Origin: Sabellastarte sp. h YS-2021
Taxonomy: Eukaryota; Annelida; Polychaeta; Sabellida; Sabellidae
Length of the DNA stretch: 64,000 bases
Direction of reading: 5' to 3'
NCBI GenBank assembly: GCA_964017235.1
Contig: OZ024928.1
Location: 155,706,881-155,770,880, forward strand
Below the pieces are notes generated by a model, which made no database searches, had not been told where the DNA came from, and saw nothing but the letters and a program-made list of their open reading frames with translations. The position numbers and the translations under genes were made by a program. Numbering within the stretch: position 1 is the first letter of the stretch; each line of letters opens with the position of its first letter. This document shows, piece after piece, positions 23,873 to 35,060 of this stretch.

Positions 23873-24020
23873 GGACTTTCTACCAGTAGAAACTCCAATT
23901 GGACTTTCTACCAAGTTTATGTTGGTAGAAACTCCAATTGGGCTTTCTACCGGTAGAAACTCCATTTGGACTTTCTACCGGTAGAATTTGAAATTCTACC
24001 AGATTGGACTTTCTACCATG
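23873..24020. repeat. Tandem array of palindrome-bearing units
   Basis: Four to five units of about 34 bp have the form GGACTTTCTACC, a short centre, GGTAGAAACTCCAATT. The unit at 23944-23959 has the perfect palindrome TTTCTACCGGTAGAAA. Confidence 0.8.
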
Positions 24021-24035
24021 ACAAAAACAGCCTTT

Positions 24036-24236
24036 TGTGTAGAATGTTCTTTACAAAATATAACAGTTCATATCATTTTCCAGAGTCAGATTAAATATGT
24101 ATATGATATAACCTGTTGTTTAAATGTTCTTTGTGAAATAAAACGACTATTTTCTCCTCCAGATTCAAATTAAACATGTATATACCATAACCAGTTGTTT
24201 AGAATGTACTTGTTGAAATATAACGATTAATATCAG
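24036..24236. repeat. Tandem array, about 80-bp period, 2.5 copies
   Basis: Units start near 24036, 24118 and 24198 and share 'tgttctttgtgaaata', 'cagattaaatatgtatat' and 'ataacctgttgtttagaatgt' with moderate divergence. Confidence 0.7.
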
Positions 24237-24276
24237 GAATAACAATATCATTTCTTTATTTGTTTTATTTTATTCC

Positions 24277-24518
24277 TAGCCTTGCTGAAGGCTCACGTTT
24301 CTTTGAAGTTTAGGAAAATTGTCAGTTCAGATAATGAAGTTTCAGTTTATATAATGTAATCAAACATGCACTGACTTTTACAGTAGCATACAGCTTAGGT
24401 AGAGGTCTCCCTCTGATAAACTTATATCTCCTTACATATATGAGTGCTTTATGAAAACCGAATATCTTCGTGCATGTTTGAGAAATATATCATGCAAATT
24501 TAACCCATAAGCAAGGCC
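24277..24518. mobile_element. Second copy of the 237-bp MITE
   Basis: It matches the element at 1501-1737 through the left end (AGCCTTGCTGAAGGCT) and the 'gtcagttcagataatg' interior. It ends CCATAAGCAAGGCC, complementary to the left end. The target duplication is not clear. Confidence 0.65.
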
Positions 24519-24539
24519 ACCTATTACAACTTACCCCTC

Positions 24540-25432
24540 TGTACACAAATACAGTAAAATTCACCACTTGTAATTGGGCCTTTACATTTATCTGTTGCAC
24601 TGGGAACATCTGTAAAATGTGCTTTTTAAAAGAGAGGCCATGGTGGGAAAGTACTTCAATATGTGGAGTTTTTAAGCATTTAAGCTTTGAACATAGGTCA
24701 ACGTCGTCTCAACATGATTGACAGTATTACAGCATAGTTAACTATGGACATTGTAGAAATGCTGTAAACTAACAGAAAGGGGGTGGTTTGTAATCCTCTC
24801 TAGATAAAAAAGTACTATGCCAGGTTTGTGAATTAACAGTATTAAGGTGGGAACAGAATGTTCCCTTATTTGGAAAAGTAGCATGAAAGTGGGAATCTGT
24901 TTCTATCTATTAGATAAACTGTTAGCGTTTAAAGTATCAAAACTATCACGGTGTGCACCAAAGCTAAGCAGTTTTTGCTAAGACAAAACTTATGTTTCAT
25001 ACCTTGACTATTAACATTGCTAAGGTATTCAAGTTTTCAATATAATATGAATTTTTCAGAACTGCACTTTTCATTGATAAACCACAATATAAAATTTGAA
25101 AAGTTAAAAATTACTTCCTGAGATTTATTAACCCTGTCAAAGGGACACTTATTTGTATATAAAATTATACAACAATAACAATTTTATACAAAATCTACTG
25201 TATAAATTTTGATTAGGAATTGTTTAAACATGCCAAAGGCATTGAATACCTCATTAGATGTTCGGCAATCAGAAGCAAATGTGCCCAATTCAGAGGAAAA
25301 TATGTGTTTGTTTTCTGAAGCCAACCCTTGGTGTTGCTAAAGGTATCGTTGTTGGTTAATGGCATTCAATTTGTGAATGTGTTGGGAGATGCATTTCCTT
25401 TAAGCATGAATCTGGATTTTCTGTATTTGTAG
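24540..25432. other. Upstream flank of the GPCR gene
   Basis: AT-rich noncoding DNA with no clear promoter box. A noncoding first exon could be hidden here: the ATG at 25433 directly follows TTGTAG, a possible splice acceptor. Confidence 0.35.
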
Positions 25433-26842
25433 ATGAACCCAAGTTATTCTATAAGACTGGTGGGAGTGGTGGTAGTTGTAATGTCCATCAATTCATTCAC
25501 CAAAGGCAGCTCTTCAACAGTAGCAACCACAGCCACTGGGAGTACAAAGCCTCAAATCCAAAGAGAAAACACAGCCATTGAAACAACAACTACAGGTTTT
25601 ATACCTCTCCTTGATGTCACCGACACACCCACCCACGACAATAAAACTCAATCGGACTCTGAGGAGTCTGGGAAAGAATTTGATACAAGAGAAAAACAAG
25701 AACAGTTTACTAGTAAACAATATACTTTCAATGACAAACACATAACTGATGATCATGGGATGTACAGCAACATAACCACTTCTGGAGAGAACACAGTCTT
25801 TAGCGAATTCACATCAGATACTCCAGTGACTGAAGATGTTGGTAATCGTGCTGGAACCAGTGTTGATCCAGTGCAGTGGGTGGGCTATGTTACTGTACCA
25901 TTGCTATTCAGTACAGGTGTTCTGGGTAATGTGTTGATCATTTGTGTTATGCGAAGGCCAGCCTTTCAAAACAAATCCTTCAGTGTATTGACCATTGTTC
26001 TTGCCTGTTCTGATCTGGTCATGTCTGTGATGTTTCCTTTCAATAAACAGTTTGTCATAAGATTACTTCAGTGGGATATCCGTTCCCAGGGCTGGTTTGG
26101 TTGTCGACTCTTTTTCTGGTTATGGCGTACATCCAAAATGTCCGCATCTTGGTTGATTGTGTTGCTCAGCATTGAGAGATTTGTAGCTGTATGGCTGCCT
26201 CTACATGTGAAACAGCTCTGTACTTTTAAAAATGGATGCAGAGGCAGCCTCCTGGTATTCCTTGTGATTGGTATATTCAATGGGGTTTGGGTATCGATAA
26301 GTGATCACTTGCATAATGGAGTGTGCTCTCCAAACTTCCCGGTCTCTGAGGACATGGTTAGCATTGTCAAATCCCTAGTAATTGCTGGCGCCTCAGTTTA
26401 CTGTCTTATTCCTGGCTTCTTGATCTCTGTTTTTAATATTCTGATTGTTGGCAAACTGCACAAAAATAAAAATATCCAAATGGCCTTGGGTAGAAGAAAC
26501 AATGTAAAGGCTGGAAACAAGGCTTGGACCATGTTGGTCTCTATCTCAATTGCTTTCATAATACTGGTTGTTCCTACTGGTATTCTCCATTGCTATTCTG
26601 TTTTCAGTGGTCAGAAAATATATGTGAGCAATAAGCCAAACTTTGTCATAGTTAGGGAAATTGCTCAGTTTTGTGAACAGCTCAATCATGCTATTAACCT
26701 GTTCATGTACATCCTTTGCAACAAGAGGTTTCGCACAGAGCTGAAACTGATTGTGACTGCAGGGGTTTTAACCAAAACCAACTCACTGACAGCAAATGAA
26801 ACTCGTATGACATCACTGAAAGAAATCTCCAACCAGTTTTGA
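25433..26842 (+). CDS. Class A (rhodopsin-family) GPCR, peptide-receptor-like orphan
   Basis: This 469-residue uninterrupted frame is complete. A hydrophobic N-terminus (about 8-19) may be a signal peptide. It is followed by a long Ser/Thr-rich ectodomain to about 145 with N-glycosylation sites. Seven helices follow: TM1 about 149-172 with GN at 165-166; TM2 about 185-205; TM3 starting at Cys224; TM4 about 271-291; TM5 about 312-340; TM6 about 365-388 with a Pro but no CWxP; TM7 about 405-428 with NHAINLFMY. The DRY position reads ERF (248-250), and Cys298 can pair with Cys224. This suits a plasma-membrane receptor of the neuropeptide/FMRFamide-like type; ligand unknown. It has no intron in the coding region and shares blocks (MFPFNK, SIERFVAVW, REIAQ) with the disrupted receptor at 49113/57748, so the two are local paralogues. 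Confidence 0.92.
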   Translation: MNPSYSIRLVGVVVVVMSINSFTKGSSSTVATTATGSTKPQIQRENTAIETTTTGFIPLLDVTDTPTHDNKTQSDSEESGKEFDTREKQEQFTSKQYTFNDKHITDDHGMYSNITTSGENTVFSEFTSDTPVTEDVGNRAGTSVDPVQWVGYVTVPLLFSTGVLGNVLIICVMRRPAFQNKSFSVLTIVLACSDLVMSVMFPFNKQFVIRLLQWDIRSQGWFGCRLFFWLWRTSKMSASWLIVLLSIERFVAVWLPLHVKQLCTFKNGCRGSLLVFLVIGIFNGVWVSISDHLHNGVCSPNFPVSEDMVSIVKSLVIAGASVYCLIPGFLISVFNILIVGKLHKNKNIQMALGRRNNVKAGNKAWTMLVSISIAFIILVVPTGILHCYSVFSGQKIYVSNKPNFVIVREIAQFCEQLNHAINLFMYILCNKRFRTELKLIVTAGVLTKTNSLTANETRMTSLKEISNQF

Positions 26843-29395
26843 AAATACAGCTTGCCTGATGGAAATTATTAGAAATGTATAAAAATGGCACGGAAATGTA
26901 TATGAAGAGTTGGGGGTAATGTTTTTGTTATGATGTTTTAGTTTTTAAGGGATGTTTTATTTTATTATCCAGCTTACTATTAATAATAATAATAATAGTA
27001 ATGCAAAAAGGCTGTCATATATATGGAGAGACACCGGTCAAGATGAAAAGTTCAATTTTTAACTTACGATTCCTTTGTCATTTCTGCATGGATTGTAATG
27101 CAAGTAAAATGAGCAGAAGCTCTGTAAAATGCCTTTCTTACATTTGTAGATAACATGGTTTCAGAGATATTAACAAAAAAGGTGGTAGTCTTCAACGAAT
27201 TTGTCATGCTAAATATTTCCCGGTCGGTATTGTCCCTTATTTAGGACACATATAGGGTGTGTGTTGGATAATACAGTGATAACTAGTAGAGGGAGTGGAG
27301 AAAGCATTGGGGCAATTGTTCTGTCTAGATTTCTGCACCCAAATCCATCGGCCAATGGAAAGTATCTATCTGCTGACTCACTCGAGGTTCCCCTGAGATA
27401 ACCTAGCGTACCTTAATATCGGGGTACATACCCTACTGCTAATATGTCATTAGAGCATTACACGTCTGGGAAACTCCAACTTGTCTTATGGGCATCACAT
27501 ATATTTTTTTGTGTGTGTGTATATTCTTTTCAGTAACTGTAAGTACTTTGGTTTAGCTGTTCAGTTTAAACATTTAAGCTCTTTAACATTCATGAGTCAT
27601 GTCACACACCCCAAAACTACTCTGGCTTCCCATTTCATATCGAATCCTTTTCTAATTCTTCCCTCCCGATTTAAAAAAAAAAGCTATACAATACTCCCAA
27701 CCTATTTGTTATTTTTGATCAAGTCTAGTAGTCTAACTTGTAGAAAAAGACAATCAATTTCCTCAGTCTCTCACAGGAGGCATGGTTCAGCTGCATCAGT
27801 GGAATAGAACAGACTCCTACTTAATGTCAGATTTCATCAAACCATTTCAAGCTTTAGAAACCAACTTTTCAAATAAAGTAACTTACCTTTTTAGACTAGC
27901 CTACTCACCACCATAGTTATCCTCCCCTGGTGGGCGCTTACTGGATTACAACTTTGCTTAGTATTAAGATTGTCCCTTTTTTTAATTCAATGGCATAAGA
28001 AGATCTTCATCAATATATAACTTAATTGGATTCTAAGGACATTTTGTGGTTCTCCGTTGCAGGGTGTGATACTGTGTTTTCACACACCATTTTGTGTGTC
28101 TCTTTGTTTATGATAAAAGGTAACTTTGCCAAATGATGAAAGAGATGTGGGATTTATATTTGTGATCATACTGATTCTATGATTGCAGTGATTTTGTAAC
28201 TGTAGTAATTAACAAAGTGATTCTATGTCTGTCCTTGTGTGTACTAAATTTAGGAAAGCTTCAAATAGCTCAGAATTATGCACTGCGGCTTCATTATAGT
28301 GTATTATTTAGCAGTGTTAATGACTCAGTGTTGTATTTTGAAGGACATTATGTATTGTAATTTGAAGGACATTGTGTATGTGGAACAAATAGGTGTATTT
28401 GGTAAAAGTATAAAGCAGTCCAGAATTGGAGCTCATAACTTGATAGTATAATGGACATGTGTGACCAATTGGTACAATATAAAATAATTAACTCAGAAGT
28501 TGATGGGATATTGCAGAATTGTAGTTTTAAAATCCAGTTTAGTGTTTCACAAAATCTTCAATTATATGTGTTATATATATATAAGTAAACTATTAGCCTG
28601 AGGAAAGTTTTGTTAATTTTTAAATTAAGTTTCCACCGAAGAGATTATATACAGGTAAAAGGGGTCATTAGCAATTATTTTCATTATCCGAATTCATTAA
28701 AAATAATAAAAGGTTTCCATCATTTATAGTATATATTTTGGTGTGTAAATCTTGATCTGGTGTCAGTAAATTGTCTTAACTTGTGGAATACAGTGAAAAT
28801 AAAACTGCAGAAAATGTTATTGTTGTTTCATATTAGGGTTGCTTTTGGAGAAGGAAACTATAATATATCCACCATAATAATAATAATGCACGATCAAAGA
28901 TGGTAAAAAGTAATATATACAAACTAAGGCCACTTTGTGGGGAAAATGTCAAATACAAAGGCCTTACAATCTTCCTGACATATAAAATTTTCTGTTTATA
29001 ACAGAACAACCACTAAAACACTCATAAATGGAGCCCATAAACAAACATGCTGACATTGGTTAAACAACCAGTTTTCCAAACAAAGTTTTGCCACATGTCA
29101 TTCCTTCGTTAAGGGGCTTTCACGCTTATCTACATATATCCTCTGATGTTAGACTGTTTCCGGTTGGATATGACACACCAAACATTGTCCAACTCATTTA
29201 GGGTTGTTTGCAAGTAGTTTTAACTCAGTGTAAAAGTTTCCACACAGCAACATCCAACAGATTAAACTTCCATGGAACGTATCCTAAACAGATAAGCATG
29301 TATAACAAATTGTGACATACCATTTACAATGATTCTTGGGATTAACCTCACATTCAGACAATAGAGTTATTTTTCACTTCTGCGTAGTAAATGGC
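26843..29395. other. 3' flank of the GPCR and noncoding DNA
   Basis: A short (AAT)n run lies at about 26980-27000. I see no further exon or structured repeat. Confidence 0.4.
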
Positions 29396-29398
29396 CCT

Positions 29399-29785
29399 TA
29401 ACAACTTATTTTGTATCAATGACTTATTTTGTATTACCTGACTTATTTCGTATCAATTTTTGACTTATTTTGTATTACTAACTTATTATGTAGTTAAATT
29501 GCCTTACTTCGTATTACTTGGCCAACTTATTTTGCATTAGTTACTTATTTTGTATTACCTGACTTATTTCATATCAATTTTTTACTTATTTAATATTACT
29601 GACTTATTATGTAGTAAAATTGCCTTACTTCATATTACTTGGCCAACTTATTTTGCATTACTTACTTATTTTGTATTACCTGACTTATTTCGTATCTATT
29701 TTTGATTTATTTCATATTACTGACTTATTATGTAATAAAATTGCCTTACTTCGTATTACTTGGCCAACTTATTTTGTATTACTTA
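29399..29785. repeat. Higher-order AT-rich satellite, 121-bp unit, about 3 copies
   Basis: GCCAACTTATTTTG recurs at 29521, 29642 and 29763, a 121-bp period. Each unit is itself built from about seven variants of ACTTATTTTGTATTAC. Confidence 0.85.
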
Positions 29786-30274
29786 TGCCGCTTGCTTAAC
29801 TAACTTGTTTGCACTGTTTCCTACAATACTGTGACAGAGTAGCCAGGTTCTATAAAAAAGGGCCGTAATTATTATTATTACTGGGGAACCATATATCCAT
29901 AAAACTATTAAAACAATGTTTATTTGCATAAATAAGGGTTAAACCAATTATAATATTCAATGTTATTTGTCTCACTGGCACATAGTTTCCCCCCTTATTT
30001 TCAAAGATATTCACCATTTTATTTTTTTTTTGATAAAATTGTTAACATCATCTGCCATGTTTGCAGGCACCAAGATTTGGGATGGTTATAGAACAATGGA
30101 TACCAAGTCCACTTTTCTCCCTGAGTCAAACCCCTATTCCTACCACCCAAATGATCCCTGATCCTTCATACCTATAATGCAAGGTCATGCCATATAAACA
30201 CGGTTAGCAGATTTGGCATCTAATCATTGGCTATCACTTCTATGTGGTTTCAATTCCCACAAGTGAAAATAGTG

Positions 30275-30333
30275 AGAACTTGTCCCAATACTACCCTGGC
30301 TCTTGAATGGGATGTAAAATCCCAACTTTGCTT
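30275..30333 (+). repeat. SINE tail fragment, family C
   Basis: 'gtcccaatactaccctggct', then CTTGAATGGGATGTAAAATCC, matches 48315-48375 and is a diverged relative of the family A tail (TGTTGAAAGCGACGTAAAACC). This suggests a shared 3' end recognised by one LINE. Confidence 0.55.
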
Positions 30334-30344
30334 ACCACAAAAAG

Positions 30345-30421
30345 TCACCGGCCAAATGTCCACCGGCCAATTGTCGACTGACCATTTGTCCACCGGCCAA
30401 TTGTCCGCCGGCCAATTGTCC
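30345..30421. repeat. 15-bp minisatellite, five units
   Basis: The consensus is GTCCACCGGCCAATT, with variants (GTCGACTGACCATTT, GTCCGCCGGCCAATT). Because 15 is a multiple of 3 it also stays open as a repeated peptide; I do not regard that as coding. Confidence 0.85.
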
Positions 30422-30448
30422 CGGATTCAAATTATTGAATGCATGAAG

Positions 30449-30500
30449 AATGCCCATCAGGTACTATGCCCATCAGGAACTTTGCTCATCAGCAGATTTT
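30449..30500. repeat. Short direct repeats of TGCCCATCAGG, three copies
   Basis: 'tgcccatcaggtacta', 'tgcccatcaggaactt', 'tgctcatcagcagatt' follow each other directly. Confidence 0.65.
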
Positions 30501-30529
30501 CAGGGGTGGAGGTTTGCCCATGAATTTTT

Positions 30530-31955
30530 GGGTTGTGTGTCAAAATATGACATAATAGTGGAGAAAATTCAAATGCATCCTACCCGAAGTCAGAGTCCTT
30601 AGGATCGGACATATACAATTTCAATACAATTAGATATTTTGGTGATAAAATTTGACAGGTCCAGATCTCCTCCATCCCCATCTGTCAGCAATCAAAAATG
30701 AATGGAGATGGAAAGCTTCGCATCCTTCTCATTTCATCATTTTGGTTAGTAGAACCCCACCCTATATAATTTCAAAATGATGAAACATATCAACAATACA
30801 GTTTGCTGCATTGGTGATAGGATCTGTCTTCAATTTAATTTAATGACATTAAGAAAGGTCTGGTTGAATATTCCAGCATTCAGAATGTGGAAGAAAAGTT
30901 GCAAAACATTTCCAAAATCAAACGTATTTAGCATATTTCATATCCTCCTGATATTTGCTGATTTTTTTCTGATTTTGCTACCCGACATACATGATTGCTT
31001 AATTTTTGGTCCCAACTTCATAACTGGCAAGAATCTGGACCAAAGTCAGGAATATGGATCCACTACTTTGTACAGCACAAATACATATTTATCTCTGAGG
31101 CACTTTGTATCTTTATGTTTACTGATAGAACTCTGAAAAACTAAAAATCGAATTCTACTTCATGTGGAACTTGGTAAAAATTTCTGGGCAGATGAATGAT
31201 ACAGATATTTGATTTTCAAAGGCAAGGTAAGCAGGTCATGTTTTGCTTGAAATATATTCTGTCTGATGAGTGATCTCAGGGTTTGCAATTACAGGGTTAA
31301 GAATAATTAAGACTTTTCAGCACTCGTCATTTGGAGAAAAAAATAGTCCTTGTATTAAAAACACAATTTACATTATACCACAAATAATTACAAGAAGGAA
31401 AGGATAAGCAACATGTTATGTTTGTTTTGGACTCAAAGTTACATCATGAGGACACTGTAAAAATTTGACCAAATAGTTTTGTCAAGGCATAACATTTTGT
31501 TGTTTATCTGTCTGCTAGATGCATTCCTATATTAATTGCTGACTCAACCCTCAATATATCAAGATAGTTAAAATAACGTTGTAGATATTGGTGCTTTTAT
31601 GATGTTTGTAGAATTTCATTGGTAAGTTCGTTGCCTGCCCAGAAAACCAAATTGGGTTCAAACATCTGCAATTCGGATGCCTGAAAATGTTTAGAAGTTA
31701 CCAACACCATAAAGATTACTATATTTCTGCCCATCTATAATACTTTATAGATTTTATTGAGAATATGGTGAACTTTTCTCACATTCCATAACGGAAATGA
31801 CATGTGACATAAGTTACATAAATTATATAGCTGAGTACTGTAAGCCATGTGTTTATTTATCTAATCTAATCTAATCTAACCTACTGGTTTGCAGGCCCAA
31901 TATATTCCCCACAAAGGGGCACTCAGTGTGCTGCTTAACAAAAATCATTTATAAT
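30530..31955. other. Noncoding stretch with a short (CTAAT)n run
   Basis: A (CTAAT)4-like microsatellite lies at about 31860-31882. No gene is supported. Confidence 0.4.
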
Positions 31956-31959
31956 AAGT

Positions 31960-32470
31960 AATGTCAAGCGGCTCAAGGTCAGTGATCTGGAGTTGTGGGT
32001 GTGACCAAGAGGGAAGGAGACTAAGTTGGGAAACTGGAATTGAAGAAATGGCTTTTGAGGTGTTTCCTGAAAGATGCGACAGAGGGGCTATTTTTTATTT
32101 GGAAGGGGAAAGAGTTCCAAAGAACTGGGGCATAGTGACTGAAATAATTAGAAAAGGGTTTAATTGATTTATGAACTCTACGGTCAAAAGTGGGGGTATG
32201 AAGGAACTTGAGTTTGGGGGTGCTTCGCCTTGTATTTCTGGAAGAGGTGTAGGGGTGAATTAATTCTCTTAGGTAAACTGGTTGACCTTGATTGAGAATT
32301 TTTTATGTAATGAGGCCTATTTTAAATTGTACCCTGTACCTGTCTGGGAGCCAATGGAGTTTTTTTTCAGTTGAGGGGTAATGTAAGAGAATTTAGAGGA
32401 ACGGGTGACAACCCTGCAGAGTGAGTTTTGGACTAACTGCAATTTCCTTTTCTCAAAATCAGTGAGTGAT
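31960..32470 (+). repeat. LINE-derived 3' segment, degenerate
   Basis: Words such as 'gagttccaaagaactggggc', 'ctgtctgggagccaatggag', 'gttttggactaactgcaatt' resemble the 3' portion of widespread CR1/L2/Rex-type LINEs (order GAGTTCCA..., GGAGCCAGTGGAG, TTTTGGAC.A.CTG). It carries many stops, and identification rests on remembered pattern only. Confidence 0.4.
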
Positions 32471-33330
32471 AAGAACAGGGACTTTGTTTTATTAACAGGG
32501 ATTAGCTAAGTCCCATAGGAAATGGAAGGGAACAAAATCTCAAATGCAATTGTAAAGAAGGATTTAGAAAGCACCCAATAAAAATTGTCTACGGATTATT
32601 GTTAGATTTCTGTATTTTCACTACTTCTGAAATCTTTGACTTCCACTTGACTCCCTTTAAGTGGAAAACTTATTTTTACCCGCTTTTTTCTTTGCCACCT
32701 TTCTATTCTGACTTGATTTTGACATTTTCACTTCAGTGAGGGTATTGTTACTTAAAAAACGGGAATTATCGGTCTAAAATTTTTTATGTGTATTGTTACA
32801 TATTGTTATCTCTCTTATTTTCTGGTTGTTTTTTTTTCTTGTTTTGACCTTTTTTGTAATTTTCTTGGAAATTGTTCACACTCCCGTAACTTTACAGCTT
32901 TATGTGCCCTTTTGGTTTTGGTGTCCATATTGCTTAGATTCCTGTGTTTTCAGCTGGCTTAGTGGGAAGTGAAGGGTGCCATTGAGTCGCTGGTCATGGG
33001 ACAAATTACTTGGTTTCAATTGGTCAGACTCCCAAAAGTGCCTTTCTTTTTTCAGTTTAAACCACTGAAGTATGTCTACTCATTTTGCTCCATATTATAT
33101 GTTCCTTGTTGTCTCTTCTTTTCCTCCGAGAATGTATATCACAAGGGTACAGAATTTTTTGTAAGACCACTCATGGTTACAGCCTACTCCCTTGACCCTT
33201 CAAGCAGCCAAGTTGTTGCATTAATGTTAATAACTTCCCATGTATTGCTAAGTTTAGGGGTCTATATGTCCTACTTTTACAGTGTAGTGATATTTCCCTA
33301 AACACCGATCCTATCTCTTTTAGTGTTGTA
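32471..33330. other. Noncoding stretch
   Basis: No supported feature. The open frame at 32969-33301 lacks domain character. Confidence 0.35.
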
Positions 33331-33332
33331 AA

Positions 33333-33350
33333 CTGTCTTACTCATGATGC
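33333..33350 (+). pseudogene. LINE RT fragment A, part 1 (left of gypsy insertion)
   Basis: The bases before the gypsy LTR (TGTCTTACTCATGATGC) line up with 'tttcttagtcatgatgc' of the LINE at 61167-61180. The reading frame resumes at 42366 after the element. Confidence 0.55.
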
Positions 33351-34565
33351 TGTAACGTGCCATGGGTCTTGAGTTTAACTAATGTCAAGAGAAAGCCTTA
33401 TGTCACATTAGAGAACATTTATTTACAAAATATAACAAGTATTTTACCAGCAATTGCTGGGGCTGAATTGGTACAAGCACTAACGTCACAAAAGTATTAA
33501 AAATAATCAGTAATCACATTTATATTATATACATTCAAATAATTCCCCAGAATCAACTAAAAGAATTGAAAACAAGTCATAACACCGGAAACCTACTGTC
33601 TACTGATACTTAGACCTTGGATCATACTCTATGTCAAAACACTGGTTCCATCCTTTATCAAGTACCATAGTAGATTCAGTACCCAATGAAATGAATGGAA
33701 ATGAATTCAATTAGTCATGGGTTTTACCCCATGAAACATTAATCAAATCACCAGCATTCAGCCTGAAACCTATAATCATATGACTGAAATCAATACATCA
33801 GGCGCAATCAACCACATGCAATTATAACACTTCAGTCCATTCAATTCTTGTCAGGTTTTACCCTGCCACTAGAAATAAATACAAACTACTTCATCATTAA
33901 TTCATTCAAACATAGTTAAGTACAACAAGCAGCAAAGTATTAAATGAAACCCCAACTTCCCCTGAAATAAACAGTTAAAATATCATGATACTTTAAAGTA
34001 AATTTCCAAACAGGTTTTACCCTGAAATCAAACAGAAATTATGTACAGAACATTCTCCTTTCCCTGCCTGCTTTACAATGTTACCAAAGTCATCTTGCAA
34101 CTTTCCCTGCAACCTATGAAAATAATACCATGCAGGTTTTACCCTGACATTCCTAAAATCTAACAACAGAAGAAAAATACCAGGTTTTACCCTGACATGT
34201 CTGTCTCCTGCTACCTATACCAATTTAGCAAAGAATGACACAATTCACCCTGCTTTTTATAGAGAATCCCAGACATGGGAGAATAACTCAAAGTCTGCAC
34301 CTGTAAAATTGAAACAAGGAATCCTATTGGTCTAAAATTTAGTATTCTCCCACACTTTGAAGTGACAACTTCCTCTTTGCACATTGACATGAGGATACAA
34401 TACAAACCACTTACAGCAATCATATACAACAAGGATAACAGTATATGACACCAAAAAGGTAAATAAATACAAGTTACAATCATAATACATCAATTTAAAA
34501 CCATTTCATAACGAAATGGTGAAAACGTAATATCGCCGATTTTGCCGATATCACCGCATGCTTCA
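33351..34565 (-). repeat. 3' LTR of the gypsy element
   Basis: This 1215-bp repeat, read on the minus strand, begins TGAAGCATGCGGTGATATCG and ends GGCACGTTACA (TG...CA). It contains four CAGG-TTTTAC-CCTG hairpins (33852, 34011, 34133, 34181) and a CATGGG/CCCATG one (33716). Confidence 0.95.
33716..33733. other. TTTTAC-loop hairpin in the 3' LTR
   Basis: Arms CATGGG and CCCATG around the loop TTTTAC. It is one of a series described in the findings; the equivalent in the other LTR is at about 41171-41188. Confidence 0.75.
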
Positions 34566-34578
34566 TTACCCCCCTACT
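34566..34578 (-). other. Polypurine tract of the gypsy element
   Basis: On the minus strand the run AGTAGGGGGGTAA abuts the TG start of the 3' LTR, where plus-strand priming is expected. Confidence 0.7.
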
Positions 34579-35060
34579 GATAAAAACTAACTTGTCCCGA
34601 GTTAGGCATCCTAATTTTTACAACTGCAGCATCAGTAGGTCACAGACAATATATTTACCATAACCTAACTCATCATATGCCACACACACAAATAATAACA
34701 ATAATAATAATATGAAGTACAATATAAGCATGCAAAATATGAAATTTAATTTACTATATACTCCATGTTAAAAAAAAACATGCACACAAAAAAAACAGTT
34801 TATAATGTCCATAATGTCCATAAAAACACTGTTCATAAATGTCCATAAAGTCCATTGTCCTTGGGTCCCAACAATGCTGTTCATCCTAGAATCCTGTGAA
34901 GTTGAATGTTGCTCATCAGAGTCCTGTGAAGTCCAACGCTACAAAGATACGAGAACATCCACACTGTGCAACTGCCAAGCCATGTCAGCCACTTGTACAT
35001 CAATGATTTCCTCAGACACTTCCTCGCATAAAACTGGGAAAAAGGTTTTACCCTTTTTCA
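34579..35060. other. Untranslated 3' interior of the gypsy element
   Basis: Short (AAT)n at about 34687-34710 and repeated GTCCATAA words at about 34807-34855. No coding sequence. The 8-bp-arm hairpin at 35038 lies at its edge. Confidence 0.5.
35038..35059. other. TTTTAC-loop hairpin, 8-bp arms
   Basis: GAAAAAGG and CCTTTTTC pair perfectly around TTTTAC. Confidence 0.75.

Noticed and set aside
31961-32167. Small host gene
   Set aside because: The frame lies in a LINE-like repeat segment and has no independent coding evidence.
33340-33350. Longer LINE sequence left of the gypsy element
   Set aside because: Similarity to the LINE fades before about 33330; only the last bases can be supported.
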